Notes under the pieces: generated by a model
Told to the model about the DNA's origin: nothing
The model's database searches: none
Seen by the model: only the letters and a program-made list of their open reading frames with translations
Shown: positions 10,228 to 22,900 of the stretch, piece after piece
Layout of the letters: every line of letters starts with the position of its first letter
Position numbering within the stretch: the first letter of the stretch is position 1
Program-made: the position numbers and the translations under genes
Origin: Leptoclinus maculatus
Lineage: Eukaryota; Chordata; Actinopteri; Perciformes; Stichaeidae
Reading direction: 5' to 3'
Length of the DNA: 64,000 nt
NCBI GenBank assembly: GCA_032191485.1
Contig: JAVDOI010000001.1
Coordinates: 37,801,885-37,865,884, forward strand

Positions 10228-13200
10228 TCAGACTTTGTAGTAGATGTTGGTGGGACTCTGGGGCGTTATCTCCTGAACGATGTACACAGGGGGCCCGTAG
10301 TCGCTGCTCACGCGCTCATAATGACGACAGCTCATGCTGTCAGAAGCCCGCAGAGGAAAGACAACATCGCTGCGGTCCGAGTCGTTGTAGTCGCTGCCGA
10401 TGCTGTCCCGCTTTGCCACGGCCAAAGTGTTGAGGGACACGGAGGCAGACTGCTGGCTCTCTGGGACAAGGCGACGACGACGGTGCCTCCACAGCACGAC
10501 CAGCATAATTATGACGACCAGGAGAAGGATCACACAGCCACAGACAACCCACATCAACAGGCCTGGCTCAAAGCCACCACCGCCACTGAGATTTGTTTGT
10601 CCCGTTTCTGAGCCTGAGTCTGTCACAAGAAACAGAAAAGAGGAAAATTAGATGAAAGAGTGAACTAGGGCACACGACACAGACATTTAAAATAAATTCC
10701 TCACAGTTTGCGCAGCTTGATCAGTATATGTTAACATGAAAACCCTCAGGCAAAGCTAGACTCCAGAGAATATATATGCTCTAATCTTTAGTGTCTTACT
10801 GGTAAACAACATGTTGCTTTTCTCCGAATGAGAAGGTTTGGAAACAAGTCGGAAAATGGAACCGGTAAACGGTTTTAGCCACAAGATATGATACAATATG
10901 GGTGATGTTGGTTTTCGAACAAACCGGAAAGCCAATTAAACTTCAGACATACACATCAAGAGCTGCACCTCCAGTTCCTTTGTGAACTGCATTGTGATAG
11001 AATAGTGTGCATCAACAGCACTCAAACATATTCAGTCTGTATGCTGTCTGGTTTGATTCAATTAGGCTCTTTTTGAGCGTTAACACACTAAAAACCTGCC
11101 AAGAATCAATCTGTAGTGTGGATTTGGGACAGGATGTATATTAAGTATATCAGCGTCGGTACAATTTATAGGATTTTTCATACTTTATAATTTTTTTCCA
11201 TATGCAGATACAGATGTCAGAAGTAAGTACAAATATTTCCCTTTCTGGAGCAAACCAATAACAAAATTAAATTAAAAAAGATCCGTCTGTAAAAGACTAT
11301 ATTAGTGTTTTCGCATTTTTGTGCCTGTTTAACCCAAATCACAAATATTTGAATTCACTTAATGTATTATTCCTTTCCTTCAGTGTAGGGAAAATAAGAA
11401 AACAAAAAACGTAATCAGTGACGTTAATCAGTAAAGCTAAAGAATAAATCTAATTTCTGTTAGTCAACAAAACAAAAGACTAAAACCAATAATGATTTGA
11501 TGTCATTGGCCTGTTTCCTCTACACCATAGAGCAGAAACAATTAGAAACACATTAATCGGTCCCGCTGTTGCATTGGGCTTCTTCATTTGGATGAATATG
11601 GGCACTGCAGTTTATTTTGACTCAATTCCACATATACTTTCCTGCTTTGTGGCTGAAATTAGTCCTCAACAAATATTTACTCATGTTTGGTTAACAATGG
11701 CTAAAGACTGCCGTGCCCCATTATTTTTGGAAAATATTCAGCCTATTTTTTAAAAACAGACTGTTGCCCTTTTTGCTGTTGTTAACAGGCTAAAACATGC
11801 AAAAATATATCTAATCTTAAAGATTGTAAAGATCAGATATGTCGGAACTTAATGGTACACCTCTACATATTCTCCAGCTTTGCTTTGTCTTCATACCAGT
11901 TTTGCTTTTACTCTCCTTTTCTTTCGCAGAGGGGTCCTTGGACTTGGACTTTGGTCGTGTGGGTGGGAACCTAGTGGGGGACTCCTGGAGGGTTGAAGTT
12001 GGATCTGAAGAGTCTGGAAAATAAAATAACAACACATAACTATTAGCAGCAAAACGCTTCACATCTCCTAATTTTCCCCGCATGGTGGTGTGTGCAGGTA
12101 GGGTTATGTCAAAATGTTCCTATTGTAACTATACTGACGTCTGTTGAATCATTAGTATTTGGTGTCAGGATCAAAGCAAAATGAGGTTTTCCTTTAAGAG
12201 ATTATTTTATCCACTGGCAGTCATTCAGGTAAAAGTGCATCACTAACCTAAATAGACCACAAAAGTTGTGTTCTGAGTCACGACTGGGACTCTCGTTTCT
12301 TTCTTGAGTGGAATCACAAATGCATTCACTTTCTCCGCATTCATAACAGAATTCAGCCGATTCAAATCCCTTCTATGGGTTTTTTTACAAAAGGAATTTT
12401 GGGAAATGTAGGAAATCAAAAACCTAAATGGGCACTCATTTTTATGATATCGTAAAACTACCTAACTGTATATAAAGTAGGTAACGGTATAGCTCCACAT
12501 CAACAAGACAACAATATGAGATGCTGATTACACATTGGTGCATCGGTATTAGCCATCTACTAATGTCACGTTACATTTTGCTGATAATACTTTTGTACTT
12601 TTACTGAAGAAGGATATTACTTGTAATGGAGTATTTCTACGTTGCTTTGTTGCTACTCTTGCTTAAGTAGAACAAGTGAATACTTCCTCACAAGTCCCTC
12701 AGCTTTATGGAAGTGCAATAATAAAGTGCTGGAGTGTCTCTTTAAGTGTGGTAAGATGGGAGTTTGAGTTAAATTATAGAGGCTTGCAGAAAAAGAGGAA
12801 CACACAGCACTTTTCAAATCACAGAATAACTGCAGGAATTCATTTAACACCATAGATTTACCTTTTCTAATGTGCAAATGACACTGAGCAGTTTCCCAAA
12901 CAAATGCAAGCAAGAGAAGTACTTCAGTAAACGCACATATACATTGGCCTTTAAGTGATATGGATAAACTAAATTGGAGTTTCTTCCTTCAAAGATTTAA
13001 TTCAGTTTTTTTTTTTACTCATTTAATTAAATGTATTAATTTATAAGGACAACACGCATTAATCAACATTTCTGCATAGCATTCATTCACTCTTGACAAT
13101 AATTGAATTTTACTCACACCACATTTAGCATGAATGTACAAATGAACTACATAAAGTGTTCGTTTACAGAAGTGTCGTGACCCAACCAAATATCTAAACA

Positions 13201-16200
13201 CAAGACTGGAAACTGCCGGAATTTGAATATGTAGAGAGATTAAGACGAGATTACAACTAAATCTGAGTTATTAATGTTTTCTGTTGCTGTTAAAAGGTTT
13301 GTTTACATCAGTTGCGGTTTGTAAACACAGCAGGAAAACAGCCCCATATCTGCAGTTATGATCAGTTGAGAAACACACAAAATGCATATTTTTCATCTCA
13401 AATCCTTAAATAATTCATATGAATCACTTCACATTCATGAGGTCACAAACTACACGTTGGAGCTGTAAAAAATTCAGCTTTTAAAGTTTTTAGCAACACA
13501 CAGAAACACAGCATCTGTTTAATTTATCTGCTTAACCCAAAAACACACCAAAACACAACTATAAATGCCTGTTTCATCATATACAAGATAACGTGTCTAA
13601 TAGAAGAACAAATCACACCACCATAACAACGTATTGATACTTAAAGAAATAAAGAAAACAATGTTTCTGTGTTGATACTGTGATCAAACTTTTAGACATT
13701 TAAAATAATGGCAGTGAAGATGTTCATAATCTGCGTTATTAATGTGATGCACAAAATAAAAACTAAAACTAGTGGCTATTTTGATGTTTATACAGCGGGG
13801 AAAAGATGATTGACAGCCCGAATGATCGCATGCAGGATAATACTGATGGCCTTAAACTGCCAGCGGTTTGAATTAGGGATTTGCAATAATTCATGACGGC
13901 AATCTCTCTTCGAGAGAATGAATAGATGATCGAGATTATCTGACTACTTAATAATTCCAGAGAGGACTGATATTATTGCATTTCACATTTAAAAAGCAGA
14001 GTGAAACAATTGTTGTCATTGTTCCTTTAGCATCATTTGTCAGTTAATCAGTTTCTCCTTCATTCACGCACCCAGCTTTACACACACAGACACACACACA
14101 CACACACACACACAAAGTACTTACTTTGGCCGACTCTCAGCACCAGCTTCATGGATTTGGTTCTGCACACCCCTCCATTAGTATTATCCAGACCCTGCAG
14201 AGAGCCTGCAGAGGTGGCTGACATGCAGAGAGAGACAGATGGGAGGCAAACATTATCGAGTAATGTTTAACATTTTATATTTCATGCAACCATCATAATA
14301 CAAGATTATCAAGCAATGCATAGTTCTATTATGATTTCTTTGCAGACGGTTTAGCCAGTTGCTGAATGTTGCAACACGTTGGCGACAGAATGCAGCTACA
14401 CTGTGATATTGCATGCAGTATCCAGATAATCACACACGAGGGCTGCACCAAATAATAATTAAGACATTTTTTTCATCATGAGTTCCCAGAGCCCAAAGAG
14501 ATGTCTTTATATTGCTTGTTTTGTCTGATCAGCACTCCAAAATCTAAACGATATTTGGTTTGTTATCACATCAGACAGATCAAAAGCAACAAATTCTCAT
14601 ATTTAAGAAGCGGGAACTGGAGAAGATGAGCATTTTGCAAGGACTTAAACTATTAATTCATTATCAATATAGTTACAGATCAAAGTTTCTTGTTGAACTG
14701 ACGCCTCACCTCTCAAAACGTGTGTTGGACAAAGTGAATAAGAACATTTTCAATTTTCACTTACATAGAATTTGCTAAATATATTCAGACACAAACACAC
14801 ACACACACACACACACACAAAGAACTCTTGTTCAACCCGTCGCTCCCCCCCACACACACACACACATAGACTTGTTAGCAGCATTTAGGTCAGATAACAA
14901 CATCTCACAGTCTACAAGCCACGTTGCCATGAAAGCTCCCATCAAATCTGCCTGATGCTGTAAAAGCCTTGTGTGATTTGGGGCATGTAAGCCCTTGGAA
15001 TCACACTGGCCTGCCAGAGCGAAGTGTGCTGTCAGAGCGTGGTGAGGTGGATGAGGCTACATGGTTAGACTTGCTCTCCATCTCATGCATCACTTGCCAC
15101 TAAGATGCTGGTTCAACCGACAGCGGCCCAATAACGAGGCCACAATGTTTTTGACTCTCACGCAAACTGACAAATTGAGAGGGAGCTAAGGATGATGGCT
15201 TCCTCTTCACCCACGAGGAACAAAGAAACAGTTGCTAGCATTGATTTGAATCCACCTGTAGGAAGCAGCGGCTTGTGACTGTGTTCTACTGATTTTCAAG
15301 TGTTCATGTGCACAGAAACATACACTCTGATATCATGTTTCGAGCTGAACATGAGCCGTGAGGTTGCACACAGTGACTCACAGGTGATATAATAGTCCCT
15401 CCCCTTGAGGAACTCCAGACCCCACAGGTTGGGGCTGAACTCCTGGAACTTGAACGTGAACTTTACGTCCTGGTGAGGCTTGTCGCAGTTCAGCAGCGGC
15501 GTGTCCGTCTTGGCGATGGTGCAGCTCTCCATCTGGCTTCTGGAGACCAGGTACACTCGGTAGAATTCCTCCTTTCCCCCCGAGGAAACATCCTCCCGGG
15601 GACACACGATGTCCATCTTATCCCCGATCTGAGGATACAGGACCAGACCCTGACCCGGGCTAAATCTGTGTGTGAGATAAGATGAAGTGTAAAAGCATCA
15701 GTTTCATTCAACAAAGAAAAATGTCTAATCAAGTTCAGAAAAGGCCCCAAAGGTGACACCTTCAAATGTTTGGTTTAAGAAACAAAGACATTACATTTTA
15801 AAGCTGGAACGATTCGTCGACCACAAATTATTTTGATAATCGATTCAAGCAAACATTTAAATAAGTCCTCTAGTGTCAGCCTCTCGGTCGTCAGAATGTG
15901 TTGCTTTTCTTTGTCTTGTGACAGTAAACCGATTATATTTAGGTCGTTTCAAACAAAATAAAGATCTTGCTTCAACTTAAGGAATTTTCAGTCGTTGTAA
16001 AACTCTAAACATGAATCAATTAATCAAGAAATGAATCCGCAAATGTATTGGTAAAGAAAATAATAGCTAGTTGCAGCCCATTCAATTTACCATGATACAA
16101 AACATCACATTTGAGAAGCTGGGGCCACAGAATATGTGCTTCATAAATGAACTGAAACGATTAATCGATTATCAAAGTTTTCTGTGATCAATGGGCGAAT

Positions 16201-16469
16201 TGTTTTCGCAGTCACTCTTTTGACATATCAAAACTGTGGTATGATGGTTTTCAGTGAAATGGTTTTATCCTCTGATTAACTGGATCAACTACAAGCACAA
16301 AGCAGCAGCAGCAGCAGTAAGTATCACCATCTCTCAAGTGTGAAACTGCTTCGTGCACTTACTTCGTGTTGGAGCTGCTCCAGTGGATGGACTCCAGAGT
16401 GACTGCACGACATGAGCTGATGACGGCCAGCAGGATCACGGCGGCGCAGCTGCATGTGATTCTCCCCAT
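10228..16469 (-). CDS. efnb2: ephrin-B2-like transmembrane Eph ligand (5 coding exons)
   Basis: Coding exons on the minus strand are 16469-16363, 15665-15382, 14217-14125, 12013-11897 and 10619-10228. They sum to 993 nt (330 aa; human EFNB2 is 333). Exon 1 gives the start MGRITCSC, a signal peptide, and SIHWSSSN. Exon 2 is most of the ephrin ectodomain, with GLVLYPQIGDK, TPLLNC and the receptor-binding stretch FQEFSPNLWGLEF. Exon 5 holds one membrane helix followed by RRRR and a tyrosine-rich tail ending NIYYKV, the PDZ ligand of B-type ephrins. The protein signals bidirectionally with EphB and EphA4 receptors in vessel, somite and neural patterning. TPLLNC...SPNLWGLEF and the tail favour B2 over B1 or B3. 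Whether it is the fish 'a' or 'b' duplicate was not determined. All splice sites are GT-AG. Confidence 0.94.
12420..12690 (+). repeat. teleost interspersed repeat, copy 2
   Basis: Sense copy of the family with the phrase ACTTGTAATGGAGTATTTCTAC, here diverged, ending TACTTCCTC. It lies in the efnb2 intron between exons 3 and 4. Confidence 0.55.
13800..13990. promoter_or_regulatory. candidate intronic enhancer of efnb2 with PBX-MEIS site
   Basis: A repeat-free, moderately GC stretch in the efnb2 intron contains an exact PBX-MEIS/PREP decamer TGATTGACAG at 13807-13816, followed by homeodomain-like ATTA/TAAT cores. No ORF is present. Ephrin-B2 is patterned in hindbrain and somites, where PBX-MEIS factors act. 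The motif is seen; enhancer activity and conservation are inferred. Confidence 0.35.
14083..14115. repeat. (CA)n microsatellite beside efnb2 exon 3
   Basis: A CA run ends about 10 bp downstream, in transcript direction, of the exon 3 splice donor at 14124. A second short CA run lies at 14796-14818. Confidence 0.9.
14440..14720 (+). repeat. teleost interspersed repeat (second family)
   Basis: Begins GGGCTGCACCAAATAAT and carries AAATTCTCATATTTAAGAAG and ACTATTAATTCATTATCAA. These phrases recur in diverged form at 9.4-9.6, 15.8-16.2 and 46.1-46.4 kb. It is noncoding and intronic in efnb2. Confidence 0.6.
15800..16230 (+). repeat. teleost interspersed repeat (second family), one or two copies
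   Basis: Contains GCTGGAACGATTCGTCGACC, ATTATTTTGATAATCGATT and a later GAAACGATTAATCGATTATC, typical of an abundant fish repeat with ATCGATTA ends. The two ATCGATTA blocks suggest two adjacent or nested copies in efnb2 intron 1. Confidence 0.6.
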
Positions 16470-18722
16470 CACAGGAATAAATCGCAGGTCTAAAGCGGCT
16501 CAGTATCATAAAACAGAGTGGAACGCGGCTAAAATGTGTTGCCTCTGCATGTCTCCGGCGGCTCCAGGTGCGCGCACAGGACGCATTCCCTCCAAGTTGC
16601 GAGTCCTCCTCCTGCAGTTCTGTGAGATTTTCCACATTGTGCGTAATTGGCTAGAAAATCATTCGTGTGACGAAATGCATGTATTGGGGACAGAGACTGT
16701 GAGGAGTATTTCAGTCATCAGCTGACTGACCGGTCCGCCCATGCACTGGCTCATGCGTACTGTAGGGGAGACCGGGGCTGCTTGGCACAGTTTGTCTTCA
16801 CATTAAGATACTGAGATAAGTATGAGATCAATTAAACGCGTTATTTCATTTGGGGGAAATGGTAGAGGGTTGGGTTTACCCTCTCAATATGTTTTAGAAA
16901 TATAATATAAAAAAGATCACCTGCAAAAATAGTACAATTTATTTTATTTCCTTTTATTCTCAAAACCAGTTTCACCTCTCTGAGCGAATAGTTCAACTGT
17001 TTTATTTAAAAGTTAAAATATTTGTTATGAGTTGTTCCTCAGCTGAATTAAAGACTGTAAAGCCTGCTGAGACAACGTATTGAATTATATAAATAAAAGC
17101 GACTTGACTTGACCGACAGCTTACGATATAAGGGATTTCTTTAAGCGGGGACAAACAGTGATTTGTGAACAGTTTATGGGTTTTTATGCGTATCTGGAAA
17201 ACTCTTGTTTGCATTAATGATTATTTACCGTGGTCATTTCATCAGAGTTGCCTTTAATATATATATTTAAAATATTGTTTGTATTACTTTTTTAACTCAA
17301 AGTTTTACTTCTTCTCAGTGAAGTAACCATTTGAAGAAGTTCAGGACACGGGAGAACAGATTTGTTTGATCATGCATTTGGTGGTCTCCCCTGTTGCAGG
17401 GGGGCATTGATGTGGTGATAAACAGAGAGACAAGCTCTGACTCAGTGATTAACATCAATTAACATACTCTACCCAGAATACAGCTGTCGGTCAAGTCGCT
17501 TTTATTTATATAATACAAAAAAAATAAAAAACATTAACCATATGAGTTTGAGAAATACTGTGTGCCCGAGCTTCATTATTTTGTGGATCAATGTATATAA
17601 AATCATCATTATGGATGGGCTGGGATGAGTGTATTTTCTTTAAAACCCTGTGTATTCTGCGTTTAAAGAGCCATGGCTGTAATCCCTTCATTTTCAGAAA
17701 ATCTGACCTAATGACAAAGTGGTTTAAAAGATTGCACAGGGCTTCTGTCGTAAGACTAAAGCCCCACAAAGCACCACAAATGATGGCTGAACTGCAAATA
17801 AATGTCTGTGTCTCTCCTACTGACTGGGCTGCATTTGAGTTCAAAGTGCAGCATCTTTCCATATTTATAATTCTTTTTTTTTCTGGACTACACAGAACAA
17901 AACAGATGCAGAGATGTTTTGTCATGTAAACACAAAATTATACAGGTCAGAGTGAGACAAACTTCAGATGTTTATTTTTATTTTCTTTACTTGTCATTCA
18001 TTCAGCAGAATAACAAGGCTGATTCAGGTGTCAGGGGAACTGTACAAATCCAGTTTTTGTCCAAAGCATTTCTCAAGTTACCAAAAGCAAAAAGACTCAC
18101 AATAAAAACAATGAATATATTCAACATGAAACGAAGGGAACTTAATCACAAAACACATCTCTTTGTTTTGAATTGCTGCAGTTTTAGATACAGGTATCTC
18201 TGGTGGAGCTAATTTATTCACAATAGGTAAATTGAGCACAACAGAGGACAGATTATGGTCTATTTCATATCATAGTTAGTAATTGTTTTCAACTTTGTGA
18301 CGATGCATTTATTTTCACATTTGTCACATGATTTAGTTAGATTATGAAGTAAACCAATAAAAGAAACACTTGTAATATGATTTTCAAAAGGATACATTAT
18401 TTTAAAGCAAGACAGCTATTTGCTTAATCTGGGTGATCAGACCTCTTTAGGTTTAGGCTATAATGTGCAGAGTTGTGCTGTAAACCTGAAACATATACTC
18501 CATTAAATCATAAAGGAGTCAGTGCACATGCCTGAGAGGAGGTTAGATAAACCAAAGTAACTGATGTATGTGGGTTTACATTTGACAAACAAATCATGTT
18601 GCAAAGGTTGCAACTCCGATCTGTGATGCATCAAATGAAAATATATTGAAAAGATATGCTGTGAACTTTAAATGTACTACGACTGCAGCATCTTGACATC
18701 TTTACAGAGAGCCAGATAGCCC

Positions 18723-18726
<4 letters not shown>

Positions 18727-18753
<27 letters not shown>
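18727..18753. repeat. (TG)n microsatellite
   Basis: About 13 TG units with no interruption. Confidence 0.9.
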
Positions 18754-19189
18754 TAGTCCACTCTTGTTTCACTTCTTGTCTGTTTAGGCATCGTTCCTCA
18801 TTCCTTGAATGATGACTCCCTCGTCCCAGTAAACCAGCATCAGAGGTAGAAGTGTTGGATGTAGTCGTTGGTGGTTCGTTTTTTAAGTGAGCTCTCCCAA
18901 AGTGAAGCTAATGCTAACATGTTAGGTGTATATTAATGAACAACCCCTATCACGATTAGCATTAACCTCAACCTGGGACTAGATTTGAAGGCTGTTTCAT
19001 CGTCCACGGGCCTACCTCACTGTTGGTGTTCAGGCTGTTGAGGATATCCTGCAGGGGGTGACAGACACACTTAGCATTGGTTGGCTTTAAGAGGAGATTT
19101 GCATTTGTTTCATTCACAAGTATCATTATGGACAAATCCACAAAAGATTATTTTTAAAAGCCCCTTCTTCATCAGCTGCAACACTGAAG

Positions 19190-19404
19190 TGATGTACACA
19201 TGGATGCTTCAATACTTATGATTCATATATAATACAAGTATATCATTCTGTATACAGAACATTTAAAGTCTATTCACTTATTGTATCTTTATACTTTTAC
19301 TTAAAGGAAATTATGAATGCAGGACTTTTACTTGTAACAGAGTATTTCTACACTGTGGTATTGCTACTTTAGTAAAAGATCTGAGTACTTCTTCCACCAC
19401 TGGC
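19190..19404 (+). repeat. teleost interspersed repeat, copy 3
   Basis: Best-preserved copy of the family in this window. It contains AATGCAGGACTTTTACTTG, GAGTATTTCTACACTGTGG and ends GAGTACTTCTTCCACCAC. Confidence 0.7.
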
Positions 19405-20478
19405 AATAACTGGCCATTGTTGTTGTTTTTTGTGGTAACCTAGGTAACAGTAACAACAGCAACGATATTGAAGAACGAGTAAACTGCCTCTCAATTAACT
19501 GAATAAAGCAATTTTAACATTTTGTACCAATCAGAATGATTAACCTATATTAACAAAAAAGACTTTGAAGGGAAAATTCTGTTTTCTCTACACTCTCACT
19601 TCACTGCCTCATTGATTAGAAAACAATACATCACTATACACATTTAGCAAATTTGAACCCCAATTCTCTCACCACTCACCTCATATTTTCCCTTAAACCA
19701 CTTAAGTTTGAAGAGACATCATTTAAATAAATGTCTGTTAGGTCACTATCTATTGTCAAAGGAGGTAACACAATGGTGATTGAGCCTATAGCGAACTGAT
19801 GACAGTATTGCAATATTTACATATTTCTAATATTACGAACCGGGTGTCTACTGCAACATTCCCAGAATTTGTGCTGTATTACAGTTTTTCTTTATCATAT
19901 ACAAACAAAAAATTTAACTTTGCACACAATTCTAAAAACTGCTAGAAGAAGTTCTAAATCAACCAGGACTGAAATCTTAAGGATTGTCACTTTAAGTGTT
20001 ACCTTTCCCTGTAATTCACCCTGGTATGTTTGGTACCTTCTGAAATTCATGAATACATTCATGTAGCTTTGAAATATGTTTGTGACCCTCTAAAGGGTTC
20101 TGTGAGATTGAAGAGTTTAACTCCGGTACGTGAATGAGCGTTCACCGAGTTTTGATAGACTGAAACAGTCCAGGTGTGACGAAGCAGCTGGAACTATCAG
20201 CAAAGTTTTGTTTCTATTATCTCCCTCCAGAGTTGTTACGAGGTTTAGCAGGATGTAGCAGGTGCGGTTGTCTTTCGATTCTGGTTGAGGAGATACTAAT
20301 CTGAGTTGTCAGGAAGTAATTTTGTCTGTATGTTTGTTGTAATGGTAGTTAGGTAGTTAGGTAGTTACTGACCGGTCTCCACTTCCTCTTTCAGCAGCAG
20401 GTGTCTCTCTCCATCTTCTCCGCTGAGTGCCTCTCTCGCTCTCTCTCTTCTGTCTGCTCTCCACCCTCTGTATTTGTC

Positions 20479-20502
20479 TTTTATACACTTGCGTGTGACT
20501 CA
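20479..20502 (-). promoter_or_regulatory. TATA box with adjacent AP-1 site
   Basis: The minus strand reads TGAGTCA (20502-20496), a perfect AP-1 site, then 10 bp later TATAAAAG starting at 20485. A purine-rich leader of about 80 nt and a splice donor at 20373 follow. Spacing is that of an inducible RNA polymerase II core promoter. No known gene starts here. Confidence 0.45.
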
Positions 20503-21429
20503 TCTGAAATCCCCCTTCTAACAGAATGACAATTAAAAAGAAAAAGAAAAGCACGCAATTTGCAGTAAGATGCCATTTATCTTTTATGTAAATGTTGCCT
20601 ACAGAAGAGAAAATTAATTCACTTCTGGGATTTTGAACATGTTATTCACAGCTATGTCGAAGACAATAGCAGTTTGACATCATGAATTATTTGAAATCAA
20701 TTAAATATTCAAATATGTAACAAGTCAAAGGAAAATAGATGAAATGTATTGCTGCGTTTGAGCAACATGTGTAAAAAATGAACCTCTTCAAACTCATATG
20801 AAACTATTTCAATGTGTCATTCAGAGAGATTTAATAAAACGGCAGATGAATTAAGTAAAAGGGCATTTGAGGTCAAATTCTATGTGTGTATGTGACAATT
20901 AAAACTAAGTGTAAGTCAACTCTGCTCACATTATCAGTAAAGAGAAAGGATGGATAAATAAAGAGGACTTTAAAAAAAACAAGAGTTTCCCCTCAAGAAA
21001 TAAGACAGAAGCTGTGTCCTTAATCCATAGAGTACTAATCCTCACATTACACAGTTTTAGCATACAAAATAAACAACACTTCTTTAAACTATTAGGAAGT
21101 GACACAATATGAGCAATGTCAGACATCCACCAGACAGCGTCTCTGGACTGCAAGTTAAACCTCAACAATAGAAAGCAAAATATCTTTGAGATTAAATACA
21201 TACATTCCCCTGTGTGTACATTGGTCTGGTTTGAGTTTATTACAAACAAAGTCACTTTTTCAGTGTGGAAACTCTGTATACTAAAAAACCTGCTCAGAAT
21301 TAGTTTGTAGTGTGGATTTGAGACACAGCGTACGAGTCTACAGCCTTGCTAGCAGCTCTTTGAAGCTGTCCTTCAGACACTGGTGGTATGAGCTAAATGT
21401 TAACATCAGCACGCTAACATGATGACATT

Positions 21430-21860
21430 AAAGGTCCTATATTATAAAAAATGAGACTTTAATTTATTATAAAGCAGGTCTAGATGCTGTATAGATACTG
21501 TGAAAGTATCGAAACCCTAAATCCACGGAGCAATACACAGTATTCAGAAATAGTGCGTACGGTTGTGATGTCACAACTATACAATGCACAGACCACTTCA
21601 CAGTTTTAAACGTCTGTCGATGTGTCCCAGTTCATATCTGGTTGCATTGGGTGTGAATGACACCAACTGACAGGAAGTAAACATGGACCCAAGTTGTTGC
21701 CTAGCAACGCAATTCTGTTGAAACAAGCAAAAAGGGTGCGTGATTGCGTCATTGATTACAGGTGTATTCAGATAGACAGTGTGAGACAAATAAAGGGAAT
21801 TAATCAAAACATGTTGTAGAAGAAATACTTGTAAATGAGCACAAAATGTCTCCTTTAAAG
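21430..21860 (+). repeat. teleost MITE-like repeat (AAAGGTCCTATATTATAAA family)
   Basis: Starts AAAGGTCCTATATTATAAA and ends AAATGTCTCCTTTAA, so the tips are roughly inverted (AAAGG against CCTTT). Internal phrases such as TGACAGGAAGTAAACATGG recur at 33.1-33.3 kb. It is noncoding. Confidence 0.65.
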
Positions 21861-22261
21861 TAATACTTTACCCACAAAATGAGCCTAAATGGGTAAATGA
21901 GGTCCAGGTTTAATTAACTACTCGCGTGGACTCACACACAGGAGACAGTAAAGGAGGAAGTGTTTTAAATAGTACGATTTAGCAAAGATGCATGTGTTTG
22001 CGCAGCACTAAGCATTGATAAATGAGACTTGGATCATACTGCTCAAGTTGGGTTACAGTTTGTAAATGGATTTTCTGATATAGTTTTGCTGTTGTTAAAC
22101 CTGGCCAGTTCAGTAAGGATTCACTCTGTTCTCAGATTCTTTGTTCACTGTGAAAGCATGCGAGAAAAGCAAAGTTTTCTTCAAGAATTCAAGGCAACAC
22201 AGGGTGAGTAATTGATATACAAATGGTCACTTTGTGGGTGAAGTATTCTTTGAGAAGGTAT

Positions 22262-22440
22262 AATGTTCACCATCTTGTGCTAATTCAATTCAATTTATTT
22301 GTCTATCACAAAATCACAAATTTGCTTAAGAGGGCTTTACAATCTGTAGAGGCTACTGTCCCAGGTACCTCGCATCAGAAAAGGAAGAACTCCGAGGATG
22401 GCCACAAGTGCAATAGATGTCATGTGTACAGAACATAATA
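22262..22440 (+). repeat. fish SINE/LINE-tail-like repeat
   Basis: Opens with AATTCAATTCAATTTATTTG and continues with an AATCACAAATTTGCTTAAGAGG-type block ending in a CTTTACAATCTG phrase. This resembles an abundant fish retroposon family. Confidence 0.55.
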
Positions 22441-22519
22441 GAGTTACAACATAGTTAAGCCATATGTTAGCATGCTAACATTAGCTAATTAGCACTAAAC
22501 ACAAGTACTGAGAATGAAA

Positions 22520-22900
22520 GTCATTAGTTCTGGTATTTGGTGTTGGGTGAGTTGTAATGTTGACCCGATGGTGGCGTTGGAGGAAAAGTCTGCAAATCCC
22601 CAAAGTCATTAGGAGACATCATCTGGGAACCATGATTATCTGTATAAAAGTTTGTGCCAATCAATCCAAGAGACGTTAAAACATTTCACTGGATAAGTGA
22701 ATACTTTAACCTGCTTGGTGGCGCCCGAATGAAATGAAAACAGAGGATCACCAAAGTCCTTAGGTTTCATCATCTGGGAATTTAGGTAATCTGTACCAAA
22801 TCTCATGGCAATTTTTCCATTAGTTATTGAGATATCTCACTAAAAAACACCAAACCATACAGTTTGTCCTTCAATGATCTGCGACTATTTCATTGAAAGT
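22520..22900 (+). repeat. fish interspersed repeat with internal duplication
   Basis: Two related blocks (CCCCAAAGTCATTAGGAGAC and ACCAAAGTCCTTAGGTTTC, each followed by ATCATCTGGGAA) show a repeated internal unit. The end reads TTATTGAGATATCTCAC. It is noncoding. Confidence 0.55.

Larger units (their letters stand above)
17960..20455 (-). other. possible small unidentified transcription unit
   Basis: Signals on the minus strand line up in order. There is a TATA promoter at 20.48 kb and a purine-rich leader ending in the donor CCG|GTCAGT at 20373. A 33-nt candidate exon lies at 19048-19016, flanked by CCCCCTGCAG and GAG|GTAGGC and encoding DILNSLNTNSE. Tandem AATAAA signals lie at 17971-17982. 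A final exon could end near 18788 with the tail IIQGMRNDA before a stop, but its acceptor is unclear. The leader ATG opens only a 7-codon ORF, which may be a uORF or mean the transcript is noncoding. I do not recognise the product. Confidence 0.3.

Noticed and set aside
10165..10651. Plus-strand ORFs at the efnb2 last exon
   Set aside because: Antisense shadows of the conserved ephrin-B tail.
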